From contig NZ_ML762424.1 in NCBI RefSeq assembly GCF_009498735.1, positions 353,422 to 417,421 of the forward strand: a DNA stretch of 64,000 nucleotides, given 5' to 3'. The notes beneath the pieces are model-generated. The model was not told the DNA's origin and ran no database searches. It worked only from the letters and a program-made list of their open reading frames with translations. This document shows positions 43,576-54,300 of the stretch, one piece after another (within the stretch, counting starts at the first letter, position 1; each line of letters begins with the position of its first letter). Both the position numbers and the translations under genes were made by a program. This stretch comes from Gracilibacillus oryzae (GTDB lineage: Bacteria > Bacillota > Bacilli > Bacillales > Amphibacillaceae).

Positions 43576-44951
43576 ACTTTTATGTTATATGCGATAATGA
43601 AGGCAATAAAACCTCCGAATACAGCAATCATCAGTGCGATAAAAAACCAGTTCATACCAGTACTCTGCTCTACGATAAAAAGATTACTTGATTCACGTTC
43701 TAACACTATCCGATGCGTACCATCTTCATGCTCTCTCACTATATTGTCTTCCAACAGACCAGTTAGCTGCATGTCAGACCCAATATCTTCAAGGGAAGAG
43801 ACTTGTGTTTTGGTGTCATTATTGATTGCAATATACATTGTTTCTTCTGCTGCCGTTCTTTTGAAGACAGTCAGTGCTCCCGCTTGATCCACTAGTTCGA
43901 AATCACCTTCAGTAAGTGCTGGTGAAACATTACGAATCGAAGCAAGTTTCTCTATATGCTGGATAATTTCTTCATCTGCTTTATTCAGTTCAGCCATACG
44001 AAGATCCGGCTCAGCTTTACCATTATCCATCGGCACCTCTAACCCTTGATAAAACAAAGAAGAACCAGGTAATGTATATAGTAATGTTGTGGCAAGTTTC
44101 CATCTTGTAACAGGATGATAGCCTTCCCTAACTGTCTCAAAAGTAAAACGATTCGTTAAGACAGACTCCATATAGTTCACCTGCTCAGGATCCATTACCG
44201 ACTCATCTTCAAGCAGTGGTGCTAATGACTGACCAGGCTGTTTCAATAGATTTACTGCTTCTTCATGAAAAGCATGATTCATTGAAACCCCATCATATTC
44301 TACTCCGTCCAAAATAATAGCTTTGTCAGCAAGCGTTTCTTTTATTTGTTGAACTAGCTGTGGATCAGTTGATTCATTTACATATAAATGAAAACCATCC
44401 ACACCTTGGTCAACCCAGAAGTTTATCGAATCCATTATATAATTAATCGAATCACTCGAATACTCCAAGCCTGCTAATGGCTGATCCAAAAGACCATTTG
44501 ACTGCTCTTCAGAAGCAAAAGGATGATCAGGATCAACTTGAGATAATACAAAATCCATGATAACCATTAAATCTTCCTCATGCGCCTTTTCGACTAATGT
44601 CTGTAATTCTTCCATTGTTCCGAAATTTTCATTAATCGATTGATGATCCATCGTATCAAACCCTGTGAAGGATGTCGATTCCATGATCGGGCTTAAGTTA
44701 ATGGCTGTGAAGCCTTTTTGTTTTATCTTTGGTAATTCATTTATTATTCCTGCGATATCTCCGCCATGATACGCTTCGGGATCTTCAATATTAATTTGAA
44801 AATCATTGTTACTATTTCCATTTACGTATCGATCCACAAGGATGTAATAAATTCTTTCATCTAATTGAACAGCTGCTTCCACCTTTGTTACGGGAAGAAT
44901 GAACAGAATGAACGCGATGATCGCAAAGCATTTTACAGTAAACTTCTTCAT
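43557..44951 (-). CDS. Membrane-anchored alpha-amylase-like protein lacking catalytic residues
   Basis: A 464-residue exported protein (ATG 44951 after AAGGGG). It has a signal peptide, a GH13 barrel start (YYILVDRYVNGNSNNDF, YHGGDIAGI, INLSPIMES), and a C-terminal membrane anchor (WFFIALMIAVFGGFIAFIIAY) with a basic tail. All catalytic segments are altered: region I DFVLSQ instead of DxxxNH, region II GVDGFHLYV instead of GFRLDA (nucleophile Asp replaced by Tyr), region III ILDGVEYD, and region IV NHD replaced in ESVLTNRFTF. It probably cannot hydrolyse glycosides and may bind glycans or act as a structural protein. It is not split or frameshifted. Confidence 0.82.
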   Translation of the reverse strand: MKKFTVKCFAIIAFILFILPVTKVEAAVQLDERIYYILVDRYVNGNSNNDFQINIEDPEAYHGGDIAGIINELPKIKQKGFTAINLSPIMESTSFTGFDTMDHQSINENFGTMEELQTLVEKAHEEDLMVIMDFVLSQVDPDHPFASEEQSNGLLDQPLAGLEYSSDSINYIMDSINFWVDQGVDGFHLYVNESTDPQLVQQIKETLADKAIILDGVEYDGVSMNHAFHEEAVNLLKQPGQSLAPLLEDESVMDPEQVNYMESVLTNRFTFETVREGYHPVTRWKLATTLLYTLPGSSLFYQGLEVPMDNGKAEPDLRMAELNKADEEIIQHIEKLASIRNVSPALTEGDFELVDQAGALTVFKRTAAEETMYIAINNDTKTQVSSLEDIGSDMQLTGLLEDNIVREHEDGTHRIVLERESSNLFIVEQSTGMNWFFIALMIAVFGGFIAFIIAYNIKVKRQTK

Positions 44952-45056
44952 AAAAAATCCCCTTTTTCTATCGTTGTCTCCATCTTCCATTATCCTAGAC
45001 TAAGATGGTTTGTCAATCAATAGTTAAAAAGGGGATCATTCTTTTTTATGATTTTG

Positions 45057-45500
45057 TCAGAAATCTGAATTCTCCATTAATCGTTTCTTATATTCCTCTC
45101 TTACAACATACAAAATCACTAAGGATAATAAAAATAGATAAGGAATAGAATTAATAAATAGGTTTTTCCAATGAAACGGTACAGCTTCTGCGAATACAGC
45201 TTTCCAGTAGTCGTTACCATCATATACGGCGATCGCTTCAGTTATATCTGTTTGCTTTATTTGATAATATTTTGTTCCAACTGGATATATGTTAGATGCA
45301 TTTCCGTAAAAGCGGCTGATGTCATTCGATTCTGCTGTTACTTGGCCGATCTCCTGTCTGATTTCACTGTTATCAACTTGTTCCTCTAACACCTGATAAA
45401 CCTTTCCATCAAGAACAACAAAAGGATCTCCTATTTCAAGCGCTTGGATAAATAGGGGATGAAATAGTAAAAGAATGATAAGGACAGCTATTTTTTTCAT
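45057..45500 (-). CDS. Unknown exported/anchored protein
   Basis: A 147-residue protein with an N-terminal signal or anchor (MKKIAVLIILLLFHPLFIQA), an extracellular part with EIGDPFVVLDGKVYQVLEEQV, and a C-terminal membrane segment (NSIPYLFLLSLVILYVV) with a basic cytosolic tail. It lies upstream of the amylase-like gene on the same strand, so they may be co-expressed. Family not recognised. The start could be three codons upstream. Confidence 0.65.
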   Translation of the reverse strand: MKKIAVLIILLLFHPLFIQALEIGDPFVVLDGKVYQVLEEQVDNSEIRQEIGQVTAESNDISRFYGNASNIYPVGTKYYQIKQTDITEAIAVYDGNDYWKAVFAEAVPFHWKNLFINSIPYLFLLSLVILYVVREEYKKRLMENSDF

Positions 45501-45537
45501 CAATGTCACTACTTTCTCATACTCTCTGTATCTAAAC

Positions 45538-47385
45538 TTATAGTTTTATTTGGATATTATAGGATCTCAGCCAATAGTCAATCTGAGCTAAATGTGCTAT
45601 GAGCTGCGGCCCTGTCATCAGCTGGCCAAACCATGGCGCCTGGATGTTCGTTGCTTTATTTTCGACCAATTCCTTAACAGAGGCACGATCTAATAATTCA
45701 AATATCCGGGAATCACTATCGCTGATAATTTCTTCCATCCATTTAACTACAGCATTCGTATATTCAGGATGATGTGTTTTTGGATACGGACTTTTTTTCC
45801 GATACAATATCTCATCAGGCAAAATACCTTCTAATGCTTTTCGTAAAATTCCTTTTTCGCGATTTCCATATGTTTTCATTTCCCAGGGAATATTCCACAC
45901 ATATTCGACTAGTCTATGGTCACTAAATGGCACCCGGGCTTCGAAACTTGCTCCCATACTCATTCTGTCTTTCCGGTCAAGCAAAGTTGGCATAAACCAT
46001 TGCATGTTAACATAAAACATCTGTCTGCGATATTGTTCTTCCTGGTTTTCACCAGCAAGCAATGGTGTTTCGTCAACAGTCTCTTTGTAACGTTCTATGG
46101 CATATTCTTTTAATTGAACTTTTGACTGGATATCTTTGCGAAGCAGCTGCTGTCTGACTTCAGATGATCTGATCCAGGGAAAGCCCTCGCGTTCCAAGTC
46201 TTCTTTTCGATAGAACCATGGATAACCGCCAAATATCTCATCAGCACATTCACCTGACAATGCTACTGTTACTTGTTGTTTGGTTTGTTTGCAAAACCAT
46301 AATAAAGAGGAATCTACATCTGCCATTCCAGGTAAATCCCGATAAGTTACGGCATCTTTTAATAATTGTACTAATGTTTCATTATCCATTTCATAACCGG
46401 TATGCTTTGTGCCAAATGTTTCAACCATCTTCTCTATAAATGGTTTATCCTGATTAGGCTGGAAATCACTTTTCTTAAAGTATCTGTCATTTTCTAAGTA
46501 ATCAATTGAGAAAGTATGGAGTGTACCTGAATTTCTCTCTTTCAAATAGTTAGCAGCAATTGCTGTAATCGCACTTGAATCTACCCCGCCTGATAAAAAA
46601 GTTCCAAGCGGCACATCTGAAACAAGTTGACGCTCCACTGCATCTACTAACAGGTTTCTCACATTTTCTGCTGTTTCTTCTACAGAGTGTTCATGCTGCT
46701 CACTTGTCACATTCCAATACCGCGAAATTTTCCAGCCATTTTTATTAAAGATACCAACATGCCCTGCTCTTAGCTCTTGTATTCCTGAAAACACCCCATG
46801 CCCTGGTGTTCTTGATGGACCAAGTGCAAAAAGCTCGGACAACCCATCTGAAGAAATTTCCGGTTTTACTTCCTGATGGCTGAGAATTGCTTTTAATTCT
46901 GAACCAAACAATAATCCATTATGATGCTCTTTATAAAAGAGTGGTTTCACACCTAAGCGATCACGACATAGAAATAATTGCTCTTTTGCTGAATCCCATA
47001 TGGCATAGGCAAAAATCCCGTTTAACCTATCCACATGCTCTTCACCCCATTCAATATAACTTTTCAGCAATACTTCGGTATCTGAATGGGATTCAAATGT
47101 CCAGCCTTTTCTAAGCAACTCTCTCCGTATATCTTCTGTATTATATAATTCTCCATTATATACAAGGACATATTTTGCATCATTCTTTTCTGCAAGCATC
47201 GGTTGTTTACCGCCAACAGGATCCACTACAACGAGGCGGCGCTGGCCAAAACTAACATGCTGATCACTCCAATAACCCGATTCATCCGGGCCACGATGAG
47301 CTAAGTTACCCGTCATTTGTATTAATTGATCTTCGCTCTGGTCTAATCTTCTTGAAAAATCTATCCAACCAGTAATCCCACACAT
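45538..47385 (-). CDS. asnO: Asparagine synthase (glutamine-hydrolysing)
   Basis: A 615-residue two-domain enzyme. Cys2 (MCGITGW) is the glutaminase nucleophile of the N-terminal Ntn domain; the synthetase domain has the PP-loop SGGVDSSAI and the later GECADEIFGGYPWF motif. It transfers Gln ammonia to Asp using ATP. The location between yisL and other yis-like genes, near gerP, matches sporulation-linked asnO of B. subtilis rather than asnB or asnH. Confidence 0.92.
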   Translation of the reverse strand: MCGITGWIDFSRRLDQSEDQLIQMTGNLAHRGPDESGYWSDQHVSFGQRRLVVVDPVGGKQPMLAEKNDAKYVLVYNGELYNTEDIRRELLRKGWTFESHSDTEVLLKSYIEWGEEHVDRLNGIFAYAIWDSAKEQLFLCRDRLGVKPLFYKEHHNGLLFGSELKAILSHQEVKPEISSDGLSELFALGPSRTPGHGVFSGIQELRAGHVGIFNKNGWKISRYWNVTSEQHEHSVEETAENVRNLLVDAVERQLVSDVPLGTFLSGGVDSSAITAIAANYLKERNSGTLHTFSIDYLENDRYFKKSDFQPNQDKPFIEKMVETFGTKHTGYEMDNETLVQLLKDAVTYRDLPGMADVDSSLLWFCKQTKQQVTVALSGECADEIFGGYPWFYRKEDLEREGFPWIRSSEVRQQLLRKDIQSKVQLKEYAIERYKETVDETPLLAGENQEEQYRRQMFYVNMQWFMPTLLDRKDRMSMGASFEARVPFSDHRLVEYVWNIPWEMKTYGNREKGILRKALEGILPDEILYRKKSPYPKTHHPEYTNAVVKWMEEIISDSDSRIFELLDRASVKELVENKATNIQAPWFGQLMTGPQLIAHLAQIDYWLRSYNIQIKL

Positions 47386-47570
47386 AAGTATTCACCATAC
47401 CTTCCATAGCCTAGTTGCTCTTACTAATCTATGCAAAAGGTCCGGAAAAATGATAGCTATTGAGATTTTAAAATGGAATTTGTTACAAAACGAGCATAAT
47501 AGTATGTTCAACCTTTTTTGAATAGGAAAATACTTTAACACAGACTGAATAGGTTTCCTGTAAATAAAAA

Positions 47571-47594
47571 AACACCACTTCTATAAGTAGTGTT
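47571..47594 (-). terminator. Terminator after yisL
   Basis: AACACCACTT and AAGTAGTGTT form a stem with one mismatch, just downstream of the minus-strand yisL stop, with A's on its left. Confidence 0.7.
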
Positions 47595-47603
47595 TTCTTA
47601 TAA

Positions 47604-47972
47604 TTACATGGAAATTGGCAATCGGAAAAATCCTAAAATTATGGCGATAGCTGCCGCAATGATTAATTGAACCCAGTAGCTTGTTGCTGGTTTGGACTTG
47701 GATGTTTTCACAAGAATCATCTCCATTGCAACAATTACCCATAAGCCTGCGATGAGTTTGACGATTAATTCACCTAGTAATGGGAATTCCGGGAAACCTA
47801 TGCTCATATATTCCGCAATTAGATCTCCACCTGAGTATAAGATTAATAAATAATCCAATCTCAAGATCATATGTAATATCTTACCAGCCTTACTTCCTTT
47901 TTTGTACATGACAAAAGCAATGATCAACAAAATTAAACCTAAAGCCCATGATGTAATATGCAAATGTGTCAT
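47604..47972 (-). CDS. yisL: YisL-family membrane protein (DUF1516)
   Basis: A 122-residue protein with four membrane segments. ATG 47972 (MTHLHITSW) follows GGGGGGAAC, and the sequence resembles YisL, located near gerP and asnO in B. subtilis. LHMILRLDYLLILYSGGDL is a distinctive core. Function unknown. Confidence 0.85.
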   Translation of the reverse strand: MTHLHITSWALGLILLIIAFVMYKKGSKAGKILHMILRLDYLLILYSGGDLIAEYMSIGFPEFPLLGELIVKLIAGLWVIVAMEMILVKTSKSKPATSYWVQLIIAAAIAIILGFFRLPISM

Positions 47973-48125
47973 TATTTTGTTCCCCCCATTCAATTTTTAT
48001 AATTACTATTCTAAAATGTATCATATCACTATATAACAACATTTTCATGTCAGAACATTGTATGTCACTCTATTTTCACATTTTCGATTTTTCACGTATA
48101 GCTAAATCCTGCCCTGTTACGGGTT

Positions 48126-49295
48126 TTATGCTTTTCTTTTAATGGCTAGACGGTTTCCATAAGTCAGACTTCTCCATATCCATTCTAATGGTCCTTGTTT
48201 GTAATATTTTAACCAGAGCCAGCTTAAAACAATTTGGAGCGGGAAGACGATGAATGCAACTGAAATGGTCTGCAATGGATTTAATTCCCCATACCATCCA
48301 AACCCAATCGAATAAAACAACAGAACCCCAGTAAGTGATTGAAAAATATAGTTAGACAATGCCATCTTTCCAACATAGGCAAACTTCCCAAAAATGAATG
48401 GGAGCTTCTTATATAACAGGGAAATAGTGATAACATAGAAAATGGCAGAACTCGTACCACCAATTACATCCTGTAACATTGAGAGCCATAAAGGATTTCC
48501 AATTAAATATGGACCGGCCTTAAAAGTGATAAACAGCAGGAAACTGACGAACCATAAGATTTTTAGTGTATTTCGATGTTTCTCTAAGTCATGCAGCCAC
48601 TTTTTTCTGGCAACAATAACACCAATAAGAAAGATCGGCAATAAGTTGGTCACAATAAAGAGAAAATTGAAAACATCGTTCGAGTATAACCAATTGGCTA
48701 AGTTTTGCTGGAAAATGTCCTGCCAGTTACCACTGCCGAAATTTTGGTAAGAAGCTTCGATTGCCACATTATTCCCAAATGCAACATAGTCTCGACCTAA
48801 ATATAATAATCCTGTTAATAAGAGTGTTGGAATAATAAGTAAGCAAATGCTCCATATTAATATAGTTATATTCTTGCGGTACATAAATAAAAGTAAAAGA
48901 AAACCTACCATACTATAACTGATCAAAATGTCTCCATGCCAAATCAGAAAGGCGTGTATTATCCCGAAAACAAGCAGAACCGCTAACCTTCGAGCCATTG
49001 TTTTTCCCGGGACTTTCCCTTTACTTTGTAAATTCTCGAATATTATCTGCATCCCGAAGCCAAATAAGAAAGAAAATAAAGAATAGAAGCTTGCCTGAAA
49101 GAAAATATCGATCAAAACTTGCCAAATTCCTGCTTCTGTCTCTCCCCAATAGTTTGAACCACTTCCGTAGAGAAAATATGGTCCATGAAATGCCGGCAAA
49201 TTCACAATAAATATGCCAAAAATTGCGAACCCTCTGGCAGCATCTATCCATTTCAGTCTTTGCTTCTCATGTAATGGAGCGAAAGATTCATTCAT
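48126..49295 (-). CDS. DUF418/YeiB-family membrane protein
   Basis: A 389-residue protein with about ten hydrophobic segments. The start (DAARGFAIFGIFIVNLPAF) and the C-terminal part (GRMALSNYIFQS-like KMALSNYIFQSL, then LGPLEWIWRSLTY-like GPLEWIWRSLTYG) are characteristic of DUF418. Members are thought to be transporters or membrane enzymes of unknown substrate. It is next to the gerP operon, transcribed away from it. Confidence 0.87.
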   Translation of the reverse strand: MNESFAPLHEKQRLKWIDAARGFAIFGIFIVNLPAFHGPYFLYGSGSNYWGETEAGIWQVLIDIFFQASFYSLFSFLFGFGMQIIFENLQSKGKVPGKTMARRLAVLLVFGIIHAFLIWHGDILISYSMVGFLLLLFMYRKNITILIWSICLLIIPTLLLTGLLYLGRDYVAFGNNVAIEASYQNFGSGNWQDIFQQNLANWLYSNDVFNFLFIVTNLLPIFLIGVIVARKKWLHDLEKHRNTLKILWFVSFLLFITFKAGPYLIGNPLWLSMLQDVIGGTSSAIFYVITISLLYKKLPFIFGKFAYVGKMALSNYIFQSLTGVLLFYSIGFGWYGELNPLQTISVAFIVFPLQIVLSWLWLKYYKQGPLEWIWRSLTYGNRLAIKRKA

Positions 49296-49387
49296 CTATG
49301 GTAACTCCTTTCCTATATCCTGTGTCCATTCTATCCTATAATATTCCATGAAACTAGCATTATTTAAATATATCTTCTTTGTTTTTC

Positions 49388-49414
49388 ACAATCTTCATTT
49401 TGTTACATAAACTA
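49388..49414 (+). promoter_or_regulatory. Sigma-K-like promoter of the gerP operon
   Basis: A -10 CATAAACTA (49406-49414) fits the sigma-K pattern CATANNNTA exactly; an AC-type -35 lies 16 bases upstream (49388-49389). In B. subtilis gerP is transcribed by sigma-K in the mother cell and repressed by GerE. Confidence 0.7.
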
Positions 49415-49462
49415 ATTAGGAAAATATCTAAGCTACTACTTTAAGAAAGCCAGGTGAATAAC

Positions 49463-49681
49463 ATGCCAGCTATTGTCGGAGCGGTAAAAGTAATCAGTAT
49501 TGATTCTTCCAGCATATTCAATATAGGCGATGTATTTAAAATGCAGCCATATTCACAGTCTAAAACTTTTGCGGGCGGCGGTTCATTCAATACTGGTGAT
49601 GGGATTCAAGTGTATGTAAAGAATGCACAGACAAATATGATGGATGAGGATTATGTTGATCAAAATATTACAGGTTTTTAG
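49463..49681 (+). CDS. gerPA: Spore germination protein GerPA
   Basis: A 72-residue coat-associated protein (MPAIVGAVKVISIDSSSIFNIG). I chose the ATG at 49463, 6 bases after CAGGTG. The GerPA/GerPF fold with a Gly/Asn-rich C-terminal tail (GGGSFNTGDGI) is clear. Gene products of the operon make the coat permeable to germinants. First gene of the operon. Confidence 0.93.
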   Translation: MPAIVGAVKVISIDSSSIFNIGDVFKMQPYSQSKTFAGGGSFNTGDGIQVYVKNAQTNMMDEDYVDQNITGF

Positions 49682-49693
49682 CAGGTGATTTAA

Positions 49694-49900
49694 TTGAATT
49701 TAACTGTAAATCAATCAATCTATATACATTTATTAAAGGTTGGGAATGTTAGTAACTCATCTGTACTTCAAATCGGCAGTACGGGGCAGTTGCAAGCCTT
49801 ATCACAACTCTATAATACTGGCGGATTTCAGGAATTAGCTGAAGAAGCCTCTCCAGATAATGCTATTGAGTCTCCATTAGTACCACTAGCACCAACATAA
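49694..49900 (+). CDS. gerPB: Spore germination protein GerPB
   Basis: A 68-residue protein with TTG start after CAGGTGA. The core YIHLLKVGNVSNSSVLQIG resembles GerPA and GerPD. The tail is Pro- and Glu-rich (AEEASPDNAIESPLVPL). Twelve bases from gerPA. Confidence 0.9.
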   Translation: MNLTVNQSIYIHLLKVGNVSNSSVLQIGSTGQLQALSQLYNTGGFQELAEEASPDNAIESPLVPLAPT

Positions 49901-49922
49901 AATCTACAACTAAGGAGGAATT

Positions 49923-50453
49923 ATGATGGACTATCCTACTCTCGTTTTTTATGTGCAGCAGCTTCAACAGCATATAGAACAGCTTCAATTCCAAATCAAC
50001 TCCTTAGATTCTCGTGTGAAACAATTAGAACAAAAAGAGCAGTCTCCTAAAACAAACATTGAAAAATTAGAGTATCATTTTGATCAGTTAAAAATAGAAA
50101 GATTGGATGGTACCCTCCATATTGGTATTAGTCCAGAAGAGCTGCAGCAAACAGATGATTTCTCTTTACCGTTGCCTAACCAGCCTGCAGCAAATCATTT
50201 ACAGGCATTAAATCAATATGCTGATACTCAATTACCGCCATTCATTGGTCAATTAGAAGAAGAATATCATTATCGATTAACTGACGATTATCGCCAAACG
50301 TTGATTGATGATGTGAAGAAGCAATTCCCTGGCCGGATTTCTTATTACGCAAGTCAAAATGGCAATAATCCCGATTCCGTTATGCAACAAGTTATAGAGG
50401 AGTTACAAATGGGATTACGAAAATGGTTTGATCAACAATTAAATAAGGAGTAG
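49923..50453 (+). CDS. gerPC: Spore germination protein GerPC
   Basis: A 176-residue protein with an N-terminal coiled coil (YPTLVFYVQQLQQHIEQLQF, about residues 2-55) followed by the GerPC domain (LRKWFDQQLNK at the end). GerPC is thought to seed or stabilise assembly of the other GerP proteins. AAGGAGGA precedes the start. Confidence 0.92.
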   Translation: MMDYPTLVFYVQQLQQHIEQLQFQINSLDSRVKQLEQKEQSPKTNIEKLEYHFDQLKIERLDGTLHIGISPEELQQTDDFSLPLPNQPAANHLQALNQYADTQLPPFIGQLEEEYHYRLTDDYRQTLIDDVKKQFPGRISYYASQNGNNPDSVMQQVIEELQMGLRKWFDQQLNKE

Positions 50454-50459
50454 ATTTTA

Positions 50460-50660
50460 TTGTATTATAATGTAAATAACTGGTGTTTAGAAGTTGGAAG
50501 AATCTCTATCGTTGGAGTCTCCAGTTCCTCTTTATTCTTAATTGGGGATAGCAATCATATTCAATTATCTTCATCCTACGACACACCCCCTGAGTCATAT
50601 ATTGTCGGTTCAGAATTCACCACACCAGTGGAGGGAATAAGTGAATATCCGAACGACTAG
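50460..50660 (+). CDS. gerPD: Spore germination protein GerPD
   Basis: A 66-residue protein from TTG 50460 after AAGGAG. The fold element RISIVGVSSSSLFLIGDS repeats the GerPA/PB theme. It overlaps gerPE by 20 bases, so translation is coupled. Confidence 0.9.
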   Translation: MYYNVNNWCLEVGRISIVGVSSSSLFLIGDSNHIQLSSSYDTPPESYIVGSEFTTPVEGISEYPND

Positions 50661-51027
50661 AGTAAAAGGGATAAAAGTAATTGGTTTATCAGATAGTTCT
50701 ATCATTAACATCGGAGATTCCAAATATATTGAGCCGACATTAGAAGCACTGGCTGTCCAAAAGGAAGGCAGCAGTCCACCTGATGACGAGTTCCCTTTTG
50801 AACAATACCGTATATTTCAATCAGACAATTACTTTCATCCATATCCTTTCCAAATAATTCAAGAACACATTCACCACGATGATACGATTGATGTACCAGC
50901 TATCGAAATTACCGCTATTTCTTCCTCTTCTATCGTCCAATTAGGTAATACAGATACCGTTCATGCAATAAGCAAAGCAAAAGATATACGGATTGTTAAT
51001 GCAGAGAATAATGATCAGGATCCTTAG
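50641..51027 (+). CDS. gerPE: Spore germination protein GerPE
   Basis: A 128-residue protein from GTG 50641 after GGAGGG. The core repeats the fold twice (KVIGLSDSSIINIGDS and EITAISSSSIVQLGNT), consistent with an internal duplication in GerPE. Confidence 0.9.
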   Translation: MNIRTTRVKGIKVIGLSDSSIINIGDSKYIEPTLEALAVQKEGSSPPDDEFPFEQYRIFQSDNYFHPYPFQIIQEHIHHDDTIDVPAIEITAISSSSIVQLGNTDTVHAISKAKDIRIVNAENNDQDP

Positions 51028-51146
51028 GGGCTGTTTTAAATAAATTGTCACTGGAAAAGGGTTGGCAATCATGAAGTTAGATTGTCAATCAACATTTCAT
51101 TTCAGAAAGATCAGGTAAGTTTCAATGCAGGAAAGGTTGTGGTTAG

Positions 51147-51365
51147 ATGCCATCAATAGTTGGTCCAATCAAAATTAACAGTGTTGACGGAGGAATAGTG
51201 AATTTTGGTGACAGTTTCTATCTATCACCAAAAAGTGCTTCAAAATCTGCGGCTGGAGCAGGGGCTAATAATACTGGTGACTTTCTTAATACAAATACTG
51301 GTTTTAACATTACAAATACCATTGACCCTGACGCTGTTGACCAGGTGATGAATGCAAACGCCTAA
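51147..51365 (+). CDS. gerPF: Spore germination protein GerPF
   Basis: A 72-residue protein (MPSIVGPIKINSVDGGIVNFG) closely similar in plan to GerPA, with the SKSAAGAGANNTGDF tail typical of GerPF. It is 119 bases after gerPE, a larger gap than in the rest of the operon; I see no promoter there. Last gene of the operon. Confidence 0.93.
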   Translation: MPSIVGPIKINSVDGGIVNFGDSFYLSPKSASKSAAGAGANNTGDFLNTNTGFNITNTIDPDAVDQVMNANA

Positions 51366-51385
51366 AGGGCTTTACCCTTTAGGCG
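51359..51385. terminator. Bidirectional terminator, gerPF and addA
   Basis: CGCCTAAAGGG and CCCTTTAGGCG form an 11-bp stem; it overlaps the ends of both convergent genes. Confidence 0.88.
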
Positions 51386-51386
51386 T

Positions 51387-54300
51387 TTATACTTCCACTA
51401 ATAGTGCCTGATCAAAATAATATAGGAATTTACGCGAAATTGGCTGTTTCCAAATGTCTTCTAAGGCCTTTGCATATAATTCTACTTGAATTTTGTAACG
51501 ACTGCTTAACTCTTCCATTACTGTCTCATCGAGCTGATCTGTAATCTGATCTGTTTTATAGTCTAATAATATCCATCCATCTTCTGTTTGAATTAAACAG
51601 TCAATAATTCCTTGCAAAAAAATCCGCTCATCCGTGCCATCTGTCCATGCCGGATATACTTCTTTTGCAGGAAGAGTTAAACTGAAAGGAATTTCTCTTT
51701 CCACAGCATTTTCTTCCTCTAATAACATTCTACCTATATCTGTTTGAAAGAAATTCACTATTGCTTCCGCATTGATTGCTTGCCCCTCTTCTCTTGTCAG
51801 AAGTTCTTTTGCCTCCAGCTCTGCAATAAATTCCTTTATCGACGGCAGGTCCCATTCTCTGTTTAAGGGGATATGCTGCATTACTGTATGCATAGCTGTA
51901 CCAATCTCCGCTTTTGTTAACTGTTTCTCTTGCTGCATAAATTTCGGTCTTTTCCTGATTGGGGCGCGAAATGGTTCAATGATGGCCTGATCACTATAGC
52001 TGTCCTTCACTTCATGCTGGCGTTTCATTTCTGTTACAGTTTGCTTGGCACGATAATTTATTGCATTTTGATAAGGATAGTTATAATTTAATCTGCTTTC
52101 GATTATCTCTTTTTCCTCTGCATCAGGAAGCGAGACAGGATGCCAATCTGTAATTGCCTTTTCTAATGTTTCAATTGTTTGCTTCCCTGTTTCTTCTATT
52201 TCTTGATATTTACTGCTGTGAACCCGTTCTAACCACCATCTTGACTGATCTTCCAGTATTTCTTGCGGAATCTCTGTTATCGTCTCCTCATCACGGACCA
52301 ATTCACCGTTCTTATGTCTCACAAGGCTTGCCCCTATCCAGTCAAGATAGGAATTGGATTCTAACCGGTAATAATTTGGCAATACCCAGTCACCATGATT
52401 TATCAGCGATTCCCATTTCTTTTTCTTTTTTGTAAGGGAAGGAACGGTGCCTACAAGTACAAGCTTCTCTCTTGCCCGGGTTAATGCAACATAAAGCACC
52501 CGCATTTCTTCTGCTAGTAATTCCCTGTGCATCTCTTTCTTTAAAGCATGATATATAAGGGTCGGGTACATGATCCGCTTTTCAGGGTCAATATATTTTG
52601 TGGCAAATCCCAGCTCTTTATGGAGTAAATATTTTTCGCGTAAATCCTGCTGGTTAAATTGTTTATTCATTGCCCCGACAATCACTAACGGAAATTCCAG
52701 TCCCTTACTTTTATGGATTGTCATGATTCTGACAACATCTTCTTGTTCCCCTAAAGCTTTTGCCGCGCCAAGGTCGTCACCTTTTTCTTCCATCCGTTCA
52801 ATAAAACGCAAGAAACGGAACAACCCTCGGAATGAGGTTGCTTCATAACCTTTGGCCCGGTCATATAATGCACGTAAGTTTGCCTGACGCTGCCTCCCGC
52901 CAGGAATCCCGCCAACAAAATCATAATAACCTGTTTCCTGATAAATCTGCCAGATCAAATGGGATAAAGCGCCTTGTCTTGCTTCTCTTCTCCAGTTTGC
53001 TAATCTATTCAGAAAAGGCTGAAGTTTTTCTTTTATTTCCGCTTCTTCGCCTTTTTTAATAAATGCTTTTAGCGCCTCATAATAAGGGCCGTTTCTTTCC
53101 ACTAATCGGATTCTTGCCAGGTCATCTTCACTTAATCCAACGATCGGTGACTTTAATACAGATGCCAAGGGAATATCTTGTCTTGGATTATCAATCACTT
53201 TCAGTAAACTGATCATCACCTGTATTTCAATTGCTGCTAAATAACCTGTAGACAGTTCTGCATAAACTGGAATACCCTGTTTCTTAAACTCTTCCATAAT
53301 CGTCGGAGCCCATGTCATCGAACGCAGGAGAATCACTATATCGCGATATTCTGCTTTTCGCGGCATAGATGTCCGCTTATCCATGATTTCAATTGGAGCG
53401 TTTTCACGATGCCCGATCCATGTCTGAATTTTCTCCGCATATGCTCTTGCCTCTAACTGTGCTTTTTCAAGATCTTCTTCCATTTCCAGGACATCTTCAG
53501 ATAGATCTTCTTTTTCAGCATCATTTAACTCCTGATCAATGATTACAACTTCGGCATCCGGATGTGTCAAAGGGACCTCATCATAGCTTTTGTTGCCGTA
53601 AATCAGTTCAGCATCCTGATCATATTCAATGTCACCGACTTCCGGATCAAACAGCTGACGAAAGACATAATTTGCTGCAGATAATACTTCTTTTCGGCTG
53701 CGGAAATTACGTGCTAAATCAATTCTGTATCCAGTATCCTCACTTTTGGCAAAGCGGTTATATTTTTCGATAAAAAGGGTTGGTTCCGCATGTCTAAACC
53801 GGTATACACTTTGCTTAACATCCCCGACCATAAACATATTGCCATACTCTAATTGGTTGGAAACACTCATTAAAATTGTTTCCTGGACAATATTTGTATC
53901 CTGGTATTCATCGACCATTACTTCTTCATATTGCCGCTGCAGACTTTGGGCAAGCGGGGATGGATGACGTGTCTGTTTATCTTCTAATAACAGCTCAAGG
54001 GCAAAGTGTTCCAGATCACTGAAATCCACTAATCCTTTTTCTTTCTTTGCCTCTTTGTAAGCAATACGAAAAGCTTTAATCATTTTTGTTACTTCTAAAA
54101 TGGTTGGATACAGTTTATGCATATCTGTTAAGTGACTTTCCAGACTCCGGTTAAACCATTCAGAGCTTATTTTATTCCAACGTTTTTTTACATCGTCACG
54201 GATTGTTTTGACAGCCTCTTTCTTTTCTTCATCACAATCGACTTTCTTACGTGACAATGCTTTAAATTTGCTTGTTGTAAAGACAGTATGAGCTTCATCC

